DNA from: SbD1 sp049300095
Lineage (GTDB): Bacteria > Desulfobacterota > Syntrophobacteria > Syntrophobacterales > Syntrophobacteraceae
DNA length: 17,890 nt
Reading direction: 5' to 3'
NCBI GenBank assembly: GCA_049300095.1
Contig: JBAQYM010000053.1
Span: 1-17,890, forward strand
The notes below the pieces were generated by a model. The model worked only from the letters and a program-made list of their open reading frames with translations. It had not been told where the DNA came from and searched no databases. Of this stretch, positions 7,201-13,346 are shown one piece after another; positions within the stretch are counted from its first letter, which is position 1, and every line of letters begins with the position of its first letter. The translations under genes and the position numbers were made by a program.

Positions 7201-7589
7201 TTCACCTCGGAGACGCAGAGGTCGCGGAGAAACCATACAGACTACCCTTCCGCTGGTTCCCAAGCTCCAGCTTGGGAACCGGTGTGGGGAAGCTCCAGCT
7301 TCCCTTACGGAATGCGCTGGATAAGTCGACCTGGTAGAGAGGTCCAAAGTGCATGTTTTAAAAGGAAAGGAAGCTGGAGCTTCCAGGTCCGGGTTCCCAA
7401 GCTGGAGCTTGGGAACCAGCGAATGGTTTGAGCAACAGCCCCTGGAGCTTGGGAACCAGCGAAACCAGCGAAACCAGCGACCAGCGGAAAGTGCTCGCCA
7501 CGCTGCCGGCGCGCAACTTCTTGAGTTCCTGGCAAGCATATCGGGCTAATCCGTTGTTTTCTCTGCGTTCTCTGCGTCTCCGCGGTGAA
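7201..7589. repeat. Inverted-repeat element (TTCACCGCGGAGACGCAGAG family), copy 2, carrying a second palindrome cluster
   Basis: The left end TTCACCTCGGAGACGCAGAG (7201-7220) is matched by the right end CTCTGCGTCTCCGCGGTGAA near 7570-7589. This copy is longer than the other two (about 390 bases) because an unrelated cluster of TTCCCAAGCT palindromes lies inside it. It fills nearly the whole gap between aapP and the radical SAM gene. No gene is apparent within it. Confidence 0.8.
7255..7417. repeat. Mirrored cluster of four GGTTCCCAAGCT/GGAAGCT palindromes
   Basis: There are four near-identical palindromes. P1 (7255-7280) is GGTTCCCAAGCT-CC-AGCTTGGGAACC. P2 (7287-7304) is GGGAAGCT-CC-AGCTTCCC. 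P3 (7369-7384) is GGAAGCT-GG-AGCTTCC. P4 (7392-7417) is GGTTCCCAAGCT-GG-AGCTTGGGAACC. P3 and P4 are in inverse order and carry the complementary centre (GG instead of CC), so the block is itself a large inverted repeat around a 64-base spacer. A half copy (CTGGAGCTTGGGAACC) at 7442, followed by 9-base AACCAGCGA repeats to about 7487, trails it. Confidence 0.85.
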
Positions 7590-7620
7590 TGCTCTCTTGA
7601 CCTTTGGTAATGGCCGCAAA

Positions 7621-9648
7621 ATGAACATAGCGCTCGTTTTCCCTCCCTTCCATTTTGAGCCCATGTACAACATGCCCCCCCTCGGGCTGATCAACCTTGC
7701 CACCATGCTGAAGGGCGCTCCGCACCGCGTGCGGATTTTCGATTTCCCGCTGGCAATCCGTCAAGGGGGCCTCCCTCTCGGCAAAAGCATCTACGACGAG
7801 TGCGCGAAACAGATACTCGCTTTCGACCCCGATCTTGCCGGGTTCTCGGTACAGTGCACTACCTACCCTCCGGCCGTTCAGGTCGCCCGGCTGCTCAAAC
7901 GCTTGAAACCGGAAATAAAAATCGTTTTCGGCGGACACAACGCCTCTTTTGCCGACGAGTCGACCCTTGCTCGCTTCCCGTTTATCGATGCAATCGTTCG
8001 CGGTGAGGGGGAAATTACTTTCCCCGAGCTTATCGGGGGATTCGAGGGCAGGATTGACCTTCGGGAGATAGATGGCGTCACCTGCCGGATTGGAGACCGC
8101 GTGGTCCGAAATCCCGACCGCGCGCTGATCGACGATCTCGATTCGCTGCCGCTCAGCGATTACTCGTTTGTGTCCGCCCCCCCGGTTTACCGCGACGCCT
8201 GCTCGATTGCGCGCTCGATAGCGATCCTCGAAGTCGGGAGGGGGTGCCCGCACCACTGCGTCTACTGCTCGCAGTCCCTTGTCTGGAGGCGCAGGTCGAG
8301 GACCTTTTCCGTCGGGCGGCTCATTTCCGAGATGAAGAACCTGAGCGAAAATTTTGCCGCCGAGTGCTTTCTTCTCGCCTACGACCAGTTTACCGCGAAG
8401 AGAAGCTTTGCCGAGGAGTTTTGCCGAAGCGTCATCGAAGCCGGTCTAAACCGGGTTCCCTGGTACTGCATATCAAGGCTCGACACCGTGGACGCCGACC
8501 TTCTCGCGCTCATGCGCGAAGCGGGGTGCGAGTCGATGTGCTACGGCATCGATTCGGGCTCGAAGAGGACCCTTTCCTTCATTCGCAAAAACATCGACAG
8601 CGAAATCCTGCTCCAGCGTGTCCGCGAAACGACCGGCTTGGGGATCGTCCCGACGCTCAGTTTCGTCATCGGATTTCCCGAAGAACAGAAGGAAGACCTC
8701 GAAGCGACCCTTCAGCTTGCCCTCAAATGCGCCGCCGCCGGCAACGCGAACATACTCGTCCAAATGGCGACCACCCTGCCGGGGACCGACCTCCACAAAA
8801 GGTATTCCGGCCTGCTGGTTCGCGAGGTGGACACCTATTTTTCGTTCGGAATCGAATTCGACGGCACAAAGCGGTTGGCCTCGGACGACGAACTGATCAA
8901 TTCGGACCCCGCGCTTTTCAGCAGCTTCTACAACCTGCCCTGCCCCGCCGGCCCGCTCAAGGACCTGAACAGCATCGCGAGTTTCTTTTCCATCATCGCG
9001 TCCTTGTATCCGCGCTCCTTTCTCCTGCTGGGCCTGGAACTGGGCATGCCCGTCCTGGAGCTGTTTTTCCTTCTTCTCGATGCGATAAAGGAGAAGACCG
9101 GCGAGTCCGGGATCACCCCGCATAACTGCTTTGCGCATTTCGAGGATTTTGCGGCCGCCCTGCTCGCGGAAAGTGCCCCGCCCGGCCGCGCCCGCATCCG
9201 CGATGTCATCAGGTATGAAACATGCCTCATCAGGGCCGGCAAACACGATCTTGCCGCTTCCCCCTTCCGCATCGACCTCAACCGGACAGCGGATTTCCGC
9301 CCCGTGGTCAACGAAAAGATTATCGTCGAGGAGTTCACATTCAATATCCCAGACATTATCTTGGATGCCAAGTCCGGCCGGTTAGGGGAATCCTATCCAC
9401 AAAAAAGAACTCATCTTATTTTCAGGCAATTGCGGGGAAGTATCGACGTAAGGGAAATCAACGAATTCGGAGCGGATTTCCTCCGGCTCAGTGACGGACA
9501 ACGGGACCTCGATGACATAGCCGAACAGCTCTACCCCCTGTATGGAACGGGAAAGGCAAGAGCGGAGTTCACGCGTCTATGTGCGGAAGCGGCCCAGGCC
9601 CTGGCGGATTTGCTCGTGCTTGTGCCCGGTCCGCCCGCCCGATCCTGA
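7621..9648 (+). CDS. B12-binding domain/radical SAM enzyme with C-terminal PqqD-like (RRE) domain
   Basis: This 675-aa enzyme has three recognisable parts. Residues 1 to about 135 look like a cobalamin-binding Rossmann domain (MNIALVFPP, PPLGLINLATML, VFGGHNASF, IVRGEGE). There is no DxHxxG motif, so B12, if bound, would not be His-ligated through that motif. Next comes a radical SAM barrel with the 4Fe-4S motif CPHHCVYC (Cys209, Cys213, Cys216), followed by YGIDSGSKRTL and FVIGFPEE. The last roughly 75 residues (REINEFGADFLRLSDGQRDLDDIAEQLY) match the PqqD-like fold that binds RiPP leader peptides. The ATG at 7621 is chosen because the conserved first strand starts there; an in-frame ATG at 7585 lies in the repeat arm. 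A 27-codon ORF follows 20 bases downstream, so peptide modification is the likely role. The reaction (methylation, cyclisation or other) cannot be read. Confidence 0.88.
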   Translation: MNIALVFPPFHFEPMYNMPPLGLINLATMLKGAPHRVRIFDFPLAIRQGGLPLGKSIYDECAKQILAFDPDLAGFSVQCTTYPPAVQVARLLKRLKPEIKIVFGGHNASFADESTLARFPFIDAIVRGEGEITFPELIGGFEGRIDLREIDGVTCRIGDRVVRNPDRALIDDLDSLPLSDYSFVSAPPVYRDACSIARSIAILEVGRGCPHHCVYCSQSLVWRRRSRTFSVGRLISEMKNLSENFAAECFLLAYDQFTAKRSFAEEFCRSVIEAGLNRVPWYCISRLDTVDADLLALMREAGCESMCYGIDSGSKRTLSFIRKNIDSEILLQRVRETTGLGIVPTLSFVIGFPEEQKEDLEATLQLALKCAAAGNANILVQMATTLPGTDLHKRYSGLLVREVDTYFSFGIEFDGTKRLASDDELINSDPALFSSFYNLPCPAGPLKDLNSIASFFSIIASLYPRSFLLLGLELGMPVLELFFLLLDAIKEKTGESGITPHNCFAHFEDFAAALLAESAPPGRARIRDVIRYETCLIRAGKHDLAASPFRIDLNRTADFRPVVNEKIIVEEFTFNIPDIILDAKSGRLGESYPQKRTHLIFRQLRGSIDVREINEFGADFLRLSDGQRDLDDIAEQLYPLYGTGKARAEFTRLCAEAAQALADLLVLVPGPPARS

Positions 9649-9653
9649 ACGGG

Positions 9654-9663
9654 AAGGAGGTGA
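9654..9663 (+). promoter_or_regulatory. Near-perfect Shine-Dalgarno for the 27-aa ORF
   Basis: AAGGAGGTGA is fully complementary to the 3' end of 16S rRNA and sits 5 bases before the ATG at 9669, starting 5 bases after the radical SAM stop. It is the strongest ribosome site in the window and is the main evidence that the tiny ORF is translated. Confidence 0.85.
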
Positions 9664-9668
9664 AACGG

Positions 9669-9752
9669 ATGCTCCAGGTAAAGGAAGTTGAAAAGAAGAT
9701 ACTTACCGCTTCTGTTAATGACGCATCGACAACGTATGTCGTGCCTCAGTGA
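9669..9752 (+). CDS. Candidate RiPP precursor peptide, 27 aa
   Basis: A 27-codon ORF encodes a peptide starting MLQVKEVEKKILTA and ending STTYVVPQ. It begins 20 bases after the radical SAM/PqqD-like gene and has an essentially perfect ribosome site. A small hairpin and then a strong terminator follow it. The charged, helix-prone N-terminal half (KEVEKKIL) suits a leader bound by an RRE domain. The Thr/Ser/Asn-rich C-terminal half with a single Tyr (TTYVVPQ) would be the core. PQQ and mycofactocin precursors are likewise very short, and in both a Tyr is a modified residue; the analogy is inference. There is no Cys and no double-Gly site. An alternative is a non-precursor leader ORF controlling the terminator and downstream peptidase gene. 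I do not recognise the sequence from a known precursor family. Confidence 0.66.
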   Translation: MLQVKEVEKKILTASVNDASTTYVVPQ

Positions 9753-9766
9753 CACGCACCCACCGA

Positions 9767-9783
9767 ATCTCCGGTTCGGAGAT
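9767..9783 (+). promoter_or_regulatory. Small perfect hairpin after the precursor ORF
   Basis: ATCTCCG-GTT-CGGAGAT forms a 7-bp stem with a 3-base loop, 14 bases after the peptide stop and ahead of the terminator. It could be an mRNA 3'-end stabiliser or part of an attenuation switch. No competing antiterminator pairing was identified. Confidence 0.4.
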
Positions 9784-9802
9784 AACAGACCAAGCACAAT
9801 CC

Positions 9803-9848
9803 AAAGGCCGGGGACCACAAGAGACATGTGCTCCCCGGCCGTCTTTTT
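9803..9848 (+). terminator. Strong intrinsic terminator between the precursor ORF and the peptidase
   Basis: GGCCGGGGA (9806-9814) pairs perfectly with TCCCCGGCC (9832-9840). The stem can continue through CACA/TGTG after one mismatch, and GTCTTTTT follows. It ends 25 bases before the M19 peptidase start. Transcripts of the modifying enzyme plus peptide would therefore mostly stop here, with the peptidase expressed by read-through or from its own promoter. Confidence 0.85.
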
Positions 9849-9873
9849 GAGCCGCACCACATGAAGGAGCAAA

Positions 9874-10842
9874 ATGTCCGCCGGCAACCAAGACTTTCCC
9901 ACCGGCCGCCCATTCCAGATCGTGGACGGGCATGTCGATATCCTCTACGAAATGACCAACTCGCATCCCCGTATGCCTTTTGACCGTCTGACTGAACTGC
10001 CGGTAACGGTCGAAAAGATGCGGGCGGCTGACGTGCGGGTTCTGATTGCGGCCCTCTACTGCCCAGACACGCATAACGGCATGGAAAGCGCGGCCCCGTT
10101 CCTGCGCGGCCTCATTTCCTACGCCGAAAAATATCTTACCGGGCTCGTGCATATCGGGTCAAAATCGGACCTTGAAAGCTGTTTTAAGACCGAGGCGCCG
10201 GGGATGATCTTGCTCGTCGAAAATGCGGACGGGCTCCTGGAATTGGATCGCAATACTCTTGCGCAAGCCGGGATCAAGGTCGCGGGCCTTACGCATATGG
10301 GGAGAAACAGGATCGGCGACGGCAACAATGTTCCCTTCCCCGGCGGGTTGAGCGAGGCGGGGAAAAAACTGGTCAGGGAGCTTTCAGCCGAAGGTTTCGC
10401 GTTTGACGCCGCCCATCTCGCCGAACCCGGTTTCCATGACCTGGCAAGAATCCATGAAGGCCCCCTGCTCTCGTCGCACACGGGGGTGCGCGCCCTTTGC
10501 GACATCCCGCGAAACCTCGGGAGGGAGCAGATCCGAGAGATTTTCGAGCGCAAGGGAGTGGTGGGGGTTGCCGCCGATCCGGCAATGCTTTCGATAGACG
10601 GGTCGGCCGGCATCGAGGACATGTTCAGGCACATCGACTGGATCGCCCAGTCGTTCGAGGCCGACGGGATCGCTATCGGCTCCGATTTTTGCGGCTTCTA
10701 TAACATCAACCGCGGAATGGAGGACATCTCGATGCTGCCCGCCCTGGCGGACCTGCTGCTCCACCACGGCTATCCCGAAGAAAGCGTGCGCGGGATTATG
10801 GGGATGAACTGGTACGATTTTTACCGGGCGCTTTTGCCGTAA
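9874..10842 (+). CDS. M19-family (renal/membrane dipeptidase-like) metallopeptidase
   Basis: This 322-aa protein is a member of peptidase family M19, zinc enzymes that cleave dipeptides. The metal and active-site motifs appear in order: DGHVD (His20, Asp22), a Glu in LLVENADGL, a His in FDAAHLAEPGF, SSHTGVRALCDIPRNLG, and Asp in IAIGSDFCGF. In most relatives the last motif reads DFDG; here the second Asp is Cys. There is no signal peptide or lipobox, so it is predicted cytoplasmic, unlike many exported relatives. AAGGAG four bases before the ATG sets the start. It follows the candidate precursor gene after a terminator. Its position suggests trimming or releasing a product from the modified peptide, or recycling dipeptides, but only the family assignment is firm. 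Confidence 0.9.
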   Translation: MSAGNQDFPTGRPFQIVDGHVDILYEMTNSHPRMPFDRLTELPVTVEKMRAADVRVLIAALYCPDTHNGMESAAPFLRGLISYAEKYLTGLVHIGSKSDLESCFKTEAPGMILLVENADGLLELDRNTLAQAGIKVAGLTHMGRNRIGDGNNVPFPGGLSEAGKKLVRELSAEGFAFDAAHLAEPGFHDLARIHEGPLLSSHTGVRALCDIPRNLGREQIREIFERKGVVGVAADPAMLSIDGSAGIEDMFRHIDWIAQSFEADGIAIGSDFCGFYNINRGMEDISMLPALADLLLHHGYPEESVRGIMGMNWYDFYRALLP

Positions 10843-10862
10843 TCACTCTACCATTCACCGAA

Positions 10863-10931
10863 GGAGGAGGAGGCGTGGCTGCCGGATGCACTTTGAGTGG
10901 CGTCATAGCCGTAGGTTGGGTTAAGCGATAG
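10863..10931 (+). other. Orphan strong ribosome site with an 18-codon GTG ORF running into a repeat
   Basis: GGAGGAGGAGG starting at 10863 precedes a GTG at 10875 that opens an 18-codon frame (ending GWVKR) stopping at 10931 inside the left arm of the 10881-11040 inverted repeat. It lies about 20 bases after the M19 peptidase stop. The strong site may be the relic of a downstream operon gene displaced by the repeat, or chance. I do not claim a functional peptide. Confidence 0.25.
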
Positions 10932-11040
10932 CGAAAACCCAACGAGCACGGTTTCCGTCCCGAAGAAATGTACTGTTGCCGTCCAAAGAAATGTTGGGTT
11001 TCGCTATCGCTTAACCCAACCTACCACTGCATCCGCCGGC
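10881..11040. repeat. MITE-like long inverted repeat (GTAGGTTGGGTTAAGCG family)
   Basis: The left arm GTAGGTTGGGTTAAGCGATA... (10911-10943) is complementary to 10993-11024, with one extra A in the left arm, around a 49-base centre. Pairing resumes further out. GTGG pairs with CCAC, and the ends GCCGGATGCA (10881-10890) match TGCATCC-GCCGGC (11028-11040). The terminal match suggests a discrete element of about 160 bases. It contains no transposase and would need one in trans. Arms beginning TAGGTTGGGTTAAGCG are, as far as I know, common in diverse bacterial intergenic regions. Confidence 0.75.
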
Positions 11041-11044
11041 CATC

Positions 11045-11059
11045 GCGGCTGAAAGCCGC
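11045..11059. repeat. Short palindrome GCGGCT-GAA-AGCCGC
   Basis: A perfect 6-bp stem lies downstream of the minus-strand aminotransferase stop (11098). It could act as an mRNA 3'-end structure but has no T-run. Confidence 0.4.
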
Positions 11060-11097
11060 TCCCCCAGGCGCACGGGCGCTCAGACAGACGGAGCACT

Positions 11098-12234
11098 CTA
11101 CCTTTTCCGAAGATACTCGTCGAGCACTGTAAAGAACTTCCCGATGTCACTCTCATCGTTATAGAAATGGGGTGAGAGCCTCACCGCGCTCCCTCTCGGG
11201 GCGACCATCACCTTATTATTGAGAAAAAAGCGGAAGAGCCCCTGGACATCATCGTGCAGGAAACTCAAAATCCCCGCGCGGTGCTCGCGCTCCATCGGGG
11301 TGACAATCTCGAAATTTCTCTTCGAGAGCCCGGACGCGAGCATGTCGTTGAGATCGAGAATCCTTGCGTGGATGCGCTCTATTCCGGCCTCCAGCAGCAT
11401 TTCGAGCGACGCTCCGAGGGCCGTTATGCCGGGTACGTTCAGGGTGCCCGACTCGAAGCGCCGCGCATCCAGCTTGAGTTTAAGCTCGAGGCTGTAGAAA
11501 TCCTCCTCGTTTTGGACGCTCCTCCAGCCGACATGCGCCGGGTGGATGAGATGGTTTGCCTCGGGCGCTATGTAGAGCGCCCCGATCCCCATCGTCGCGA
11601 GGAGCCATTTATGTCCTCCGGACGCGAGAAAATGGACCCCGAACTTCTTCACGTCCAGGGGCGCCGCCCCCAGACTCTGAATGGCGTCCACGCATAGGAG
11701 AATTCCCTTGCGGCGGCAAAGCTCGCCCAGTGCTTCGAGATCGCACCGAAAGCCGGTTGAAAAATCGGTCGAGCTTATCGTAACGAGCTTTGTTCCCGGC
11801 CGGAGCGCCGACTCGATGTCGCGAGGGGAAAATCTGCCGTTATCTTTTTGAAAATAGTCGATTTTCACCCCCTGGCGTTCGAGATTGACCCAGGGATACA
11901 CGTTTGACGGAAAATCCGGAACGGGAACGAGGACCCGCTCGCCCGGCCTCCAGGCAAGGCCGCCGGCAACGGTGCTGAGACCATCGGAGGTGTTGCCCAC
12001 GAAGCAGACTTCATGCGGGTCGGCGTTGATAAGCCGCGCAAAAAGCGAGCGGGTCTTTTCCACCTGCTTCATCCACTGCGGATAGCGCGTGATGCCATGG
12101 TGGCCGAACTCGGTGAAAAGATCGCTCACCGCGGCAATGACCCTCGATGGAGGAGAAGACACCGCGGCATTGTTGAAAAATACAAAGTCTCGGGTGATCG
12201 GGAATTCCTCCCGGTATTCGGAAAGCTCTTTCAA
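11098..12234 (-). CDS. Class V PLP-dependent aminotransferase / cysteine desulfurase-like protein
   Basis: This 378-aa protein is a fold-type I PLP enzyme of the class V group (isopenicillin N epimerase, cysteine desulfurase and kynureninase relatives). It shows FFNNAAVSSPP near the N-terminus, VGNTSDGLSTVAGGL for phosphate binding, the PLP-ring Asp in LCVDAIQSLGA (Asp183), and the Schiff-base Lys in ASGGHKWLL (Lys209). ARRFESGTLNVPGI and the C-terminal APRGSAVRLSPHFYN complete the family pattern. The TTG at 12234 is chosen because GGAAGGGGAG lies just upstream and the conserved part begins soon after. The frame stays open to 12291, but that extension lacks a ribosome site and reaches the edge of a repeat arm. 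Substrate and reaction cannot be assigned. It is divergent from its right-hand neighbour. Confidence 0.87.
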   Translation of the reverse strand: MKELSEYREEFPITRDFVFFNNAAVSSPPSRVIAAVSDLFTEFGHHGITRYPQWMKQVEKTRSLFARLINADPHEVCFVGNTSDGLSTVAGGLAWRPGERVLVPVPDFPSNVYPWVNLERQGVKIDYFQKDNGRFSPRDIESALRPGTKLVTISSTDFSTGFRCDLEALGELCRRKGILLCVDAIQSLGAAPLDVKKFGVHFLASGGHKWLLATMGIGALYIAPEANHLIHPAHVGWRSVQNEEDFYSLELKLKLDARRFESGTLNVPGITALGASLEMLLEAGIERIHARILDLNDMLASGLSKRNFEIVTPMEREHRAGILSFLHDDVQGLFRFFLNNKVMVAPRGSAVRLSPHFYNDESDIGKFFTVLDEYLRKR

Positions 12235-12293
12235 GATCGACTCCCCTTCCCGCGCCGCTCGGGCGGGCATGGATGGCTGTAAGCAATGCAACC

Positions 12294-12425
12294 GTTCACC
12301 GCAAAGACGCAGAGAGTGAGAAGTGAACGCTAAACAGAAAAAACATGTTCCCGAGTGGTCCGCCTCTGCCTTTCCCGTTCACTGCCCACGGTGTTCTCCG
12401 CGCCCTCGGCGTCTCCGCGGTGAAC
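12294..12425. repeat. Inverted-repeat element (TTCACCGCGGAGACGCAGAG family), copy 3
   Basis: The left end GTTCACCGCAAAGACGCAGAG and right end GGCGTCTCCGCGGTGAAC are near-complementary. Inner GTGAACG and CGTTCAC form a second pairing. Size (132 bases) and nesting mirror copy 1 at 6265-6392. It sits between the divergent aminotransferase and Bax inhibitor-1 genes and so displaces their promoters outward. Confidence 0.8.
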
Positions 12426-12444
12426 GCTTACTGGACAATGGACA

Positions 12445-12474
12445 TTGCACCGAGGAATCCTTAGAGAATATAAT
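12445..12474 (+). promoter_or_regulatory. Candidate sigma-70 promoter for the Bax inhibitor-1 gene
   Basis: A perfect -10 hexamer TATAAT (12469-12474) is preceded at 18 bases by TTGCAC (12445-12450), a weak -35. Transcription would start near 12481, giving a 5' leader of about 65 bases before the ATG at 12546. A second -10-like TATACT at 12506-12511 lacks a -35. Confidence 0.5.
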
Positions 12475-12545
12475 GAAATTCTCAAAAAGCGACATAGATT
12501 TGGTATATACTAATGCTTCTAAAACTTAAGGAAAGGGTTGCCCAA

Positions 12546-13244
12546 ATGGAGAGAGGAGTTCCCTACCAACGAGGTCGTGTGGCGGTTGCGCAAAACGCTT
12601 TTATCCTGAAGGTTTACAACTGGATGGCGCTCGGGCTGGGCGTAACCGCGATCAGCGCGCTCTACACCGCTTCAAGTCCAACGATGATCCAGTTCATATT
12701 CGGCACCCCGATGGTCCTCATCGTGCTGATTATCGCGGAGCTGGGACTCGTTATCGCCCTCAGCGCGGCGATCAACAAAATGCAGTCTTCGACCGCGCTA
12801 CTAATGTTCTTTGGCTACTCGCTTCTAAACGGCCTTACCCTGTCCTCGATCTTTCTCGTCTACACGAGCGCATCCATTGCGAGCACATTTTTTGTGACGG
12901 CCGGGACATTCGGGGCCATGAGCCTGTACGGCTACACGACCAAACGCGACCTGACCGCCTGGGGAAGCTTTCTCTTTATGGGCCTGATCGGCGTCATCAT
13001 CGCCTCGCTCGTGAACATCTTTTTCAAAAGCCCCATGATTTATTGGCTTATGACCTACATCGGCATCATCGTTTTCGTCGGGCTGACCGCCTACGATACG
13101 CAGAAGTTAAAAGAGATGGCCTCCGCGGGATTCGCCGGAGAGGAAATGGAGCGCAAAGGAGCGGTCATCGGGGCCTTGACTCTTTACCTGGATTTCATAA
13201 ACCTTTTCCTGCTGCTTCTGCGCGTGTTCGGCAGACGAAATTGA
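12546..13244 (+). CDS. Bax inhibitor-1 / YccA-family integral membrane protein
   Basis: This 232-aa protein has about seven hydrophobic helices and family wordings such as AFILKVYNWMALGLGVTA, FGYSLLNGLTLSSIF, GAMSLYGYTTKRDLTAWGSF and the late TAYDTQKLKEM with LYLDFINLFLLLLR. Bacterial BI-1 (TMBIM) proteins are inner-membrane, pH-sensitive calcium-leak channels (YetJ) or partners of the FtsH protease (YccA). Which role applies here is not known. The ATG at 12546 is preferred over the in-frame ATG at 12513 because AAGGAAAGG lies 9 bases upstream and relatives start with a short tail before the first helix. A candidate promoter lies at 12445-12474, so it is probably the first gene of its transcript. 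Confidence 0.92.
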   Translation: MERGVPYQRGRVAVAQNAFILKVYNWMALGLGVTAISALYTASSPTMIQFIFGTPMVLIVLIIAELGLVIALSAAINKMQSSTALLMFFGYSLLNGLTLSSIFLVYTSASIASTFFVTAGTFGAMSLYGYTTKRDLTAWGSFLFMGLIGVIIASLVNIFFKSPMIYWLMTYIGIIVFVGLTAYDTQKLKEMASAGFAGEEMERKGAVIGALTLYLDFINLFLLLLRVFGRRN

Positions 13245-13290
13245 TATGCTTTCGGTCCGATCGTATTGGGCGGGACCTGGATTTACCCCG

Positions 13291-13308
13291 CCGCGCCGCG
13301 TGGCGCGG
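13291..13308. repeat. GC-rich hairpin downstream of the Bax inhibitor-1 gene
   Basis: CCGCGCC-GCGT-GGCGCGG, a 7-bp perfect stem with a 4-base loop 46 bases after the stop. There is no T-run, so termination is uncertain. Confidence 0.4.
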
Positions 13309-13346
13309 TGTTCGGGATGGATACCGATTATATCGATAAACAGGGC

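Noticed and set aside
7201..7589. CRISPR array from the repeated palindromes
   Set aside because: The units are palindromes in both orientations with irregular spacing and no uniform spacers, and no cas genes are present.
8244..9125. 293-codon frame inside the radical SAM gene, same strand
   Set aside because: Arg/Pro/His-rich composition typical of a shifted frame in GC-rich coding DNA. The overlapping frame holds the radical SAM motifs.
11098..12291. Longer aminotransferase start at 12291
   Set aside because: That start is also TTG, has no ribosome site, and the extra N-terminal residues reach the edge of the repeat element. The TTG at 12234 has a good ribosome site.
12472..12529. 18-codon ORF (MKFSKSDIDLVYTNASKT) before the Bax inhibitor-1 gene
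   Set aside because: No ribosome site, and its ATG overlaps the TATAAT of the proposed promoter, so it would not be on the transcript.
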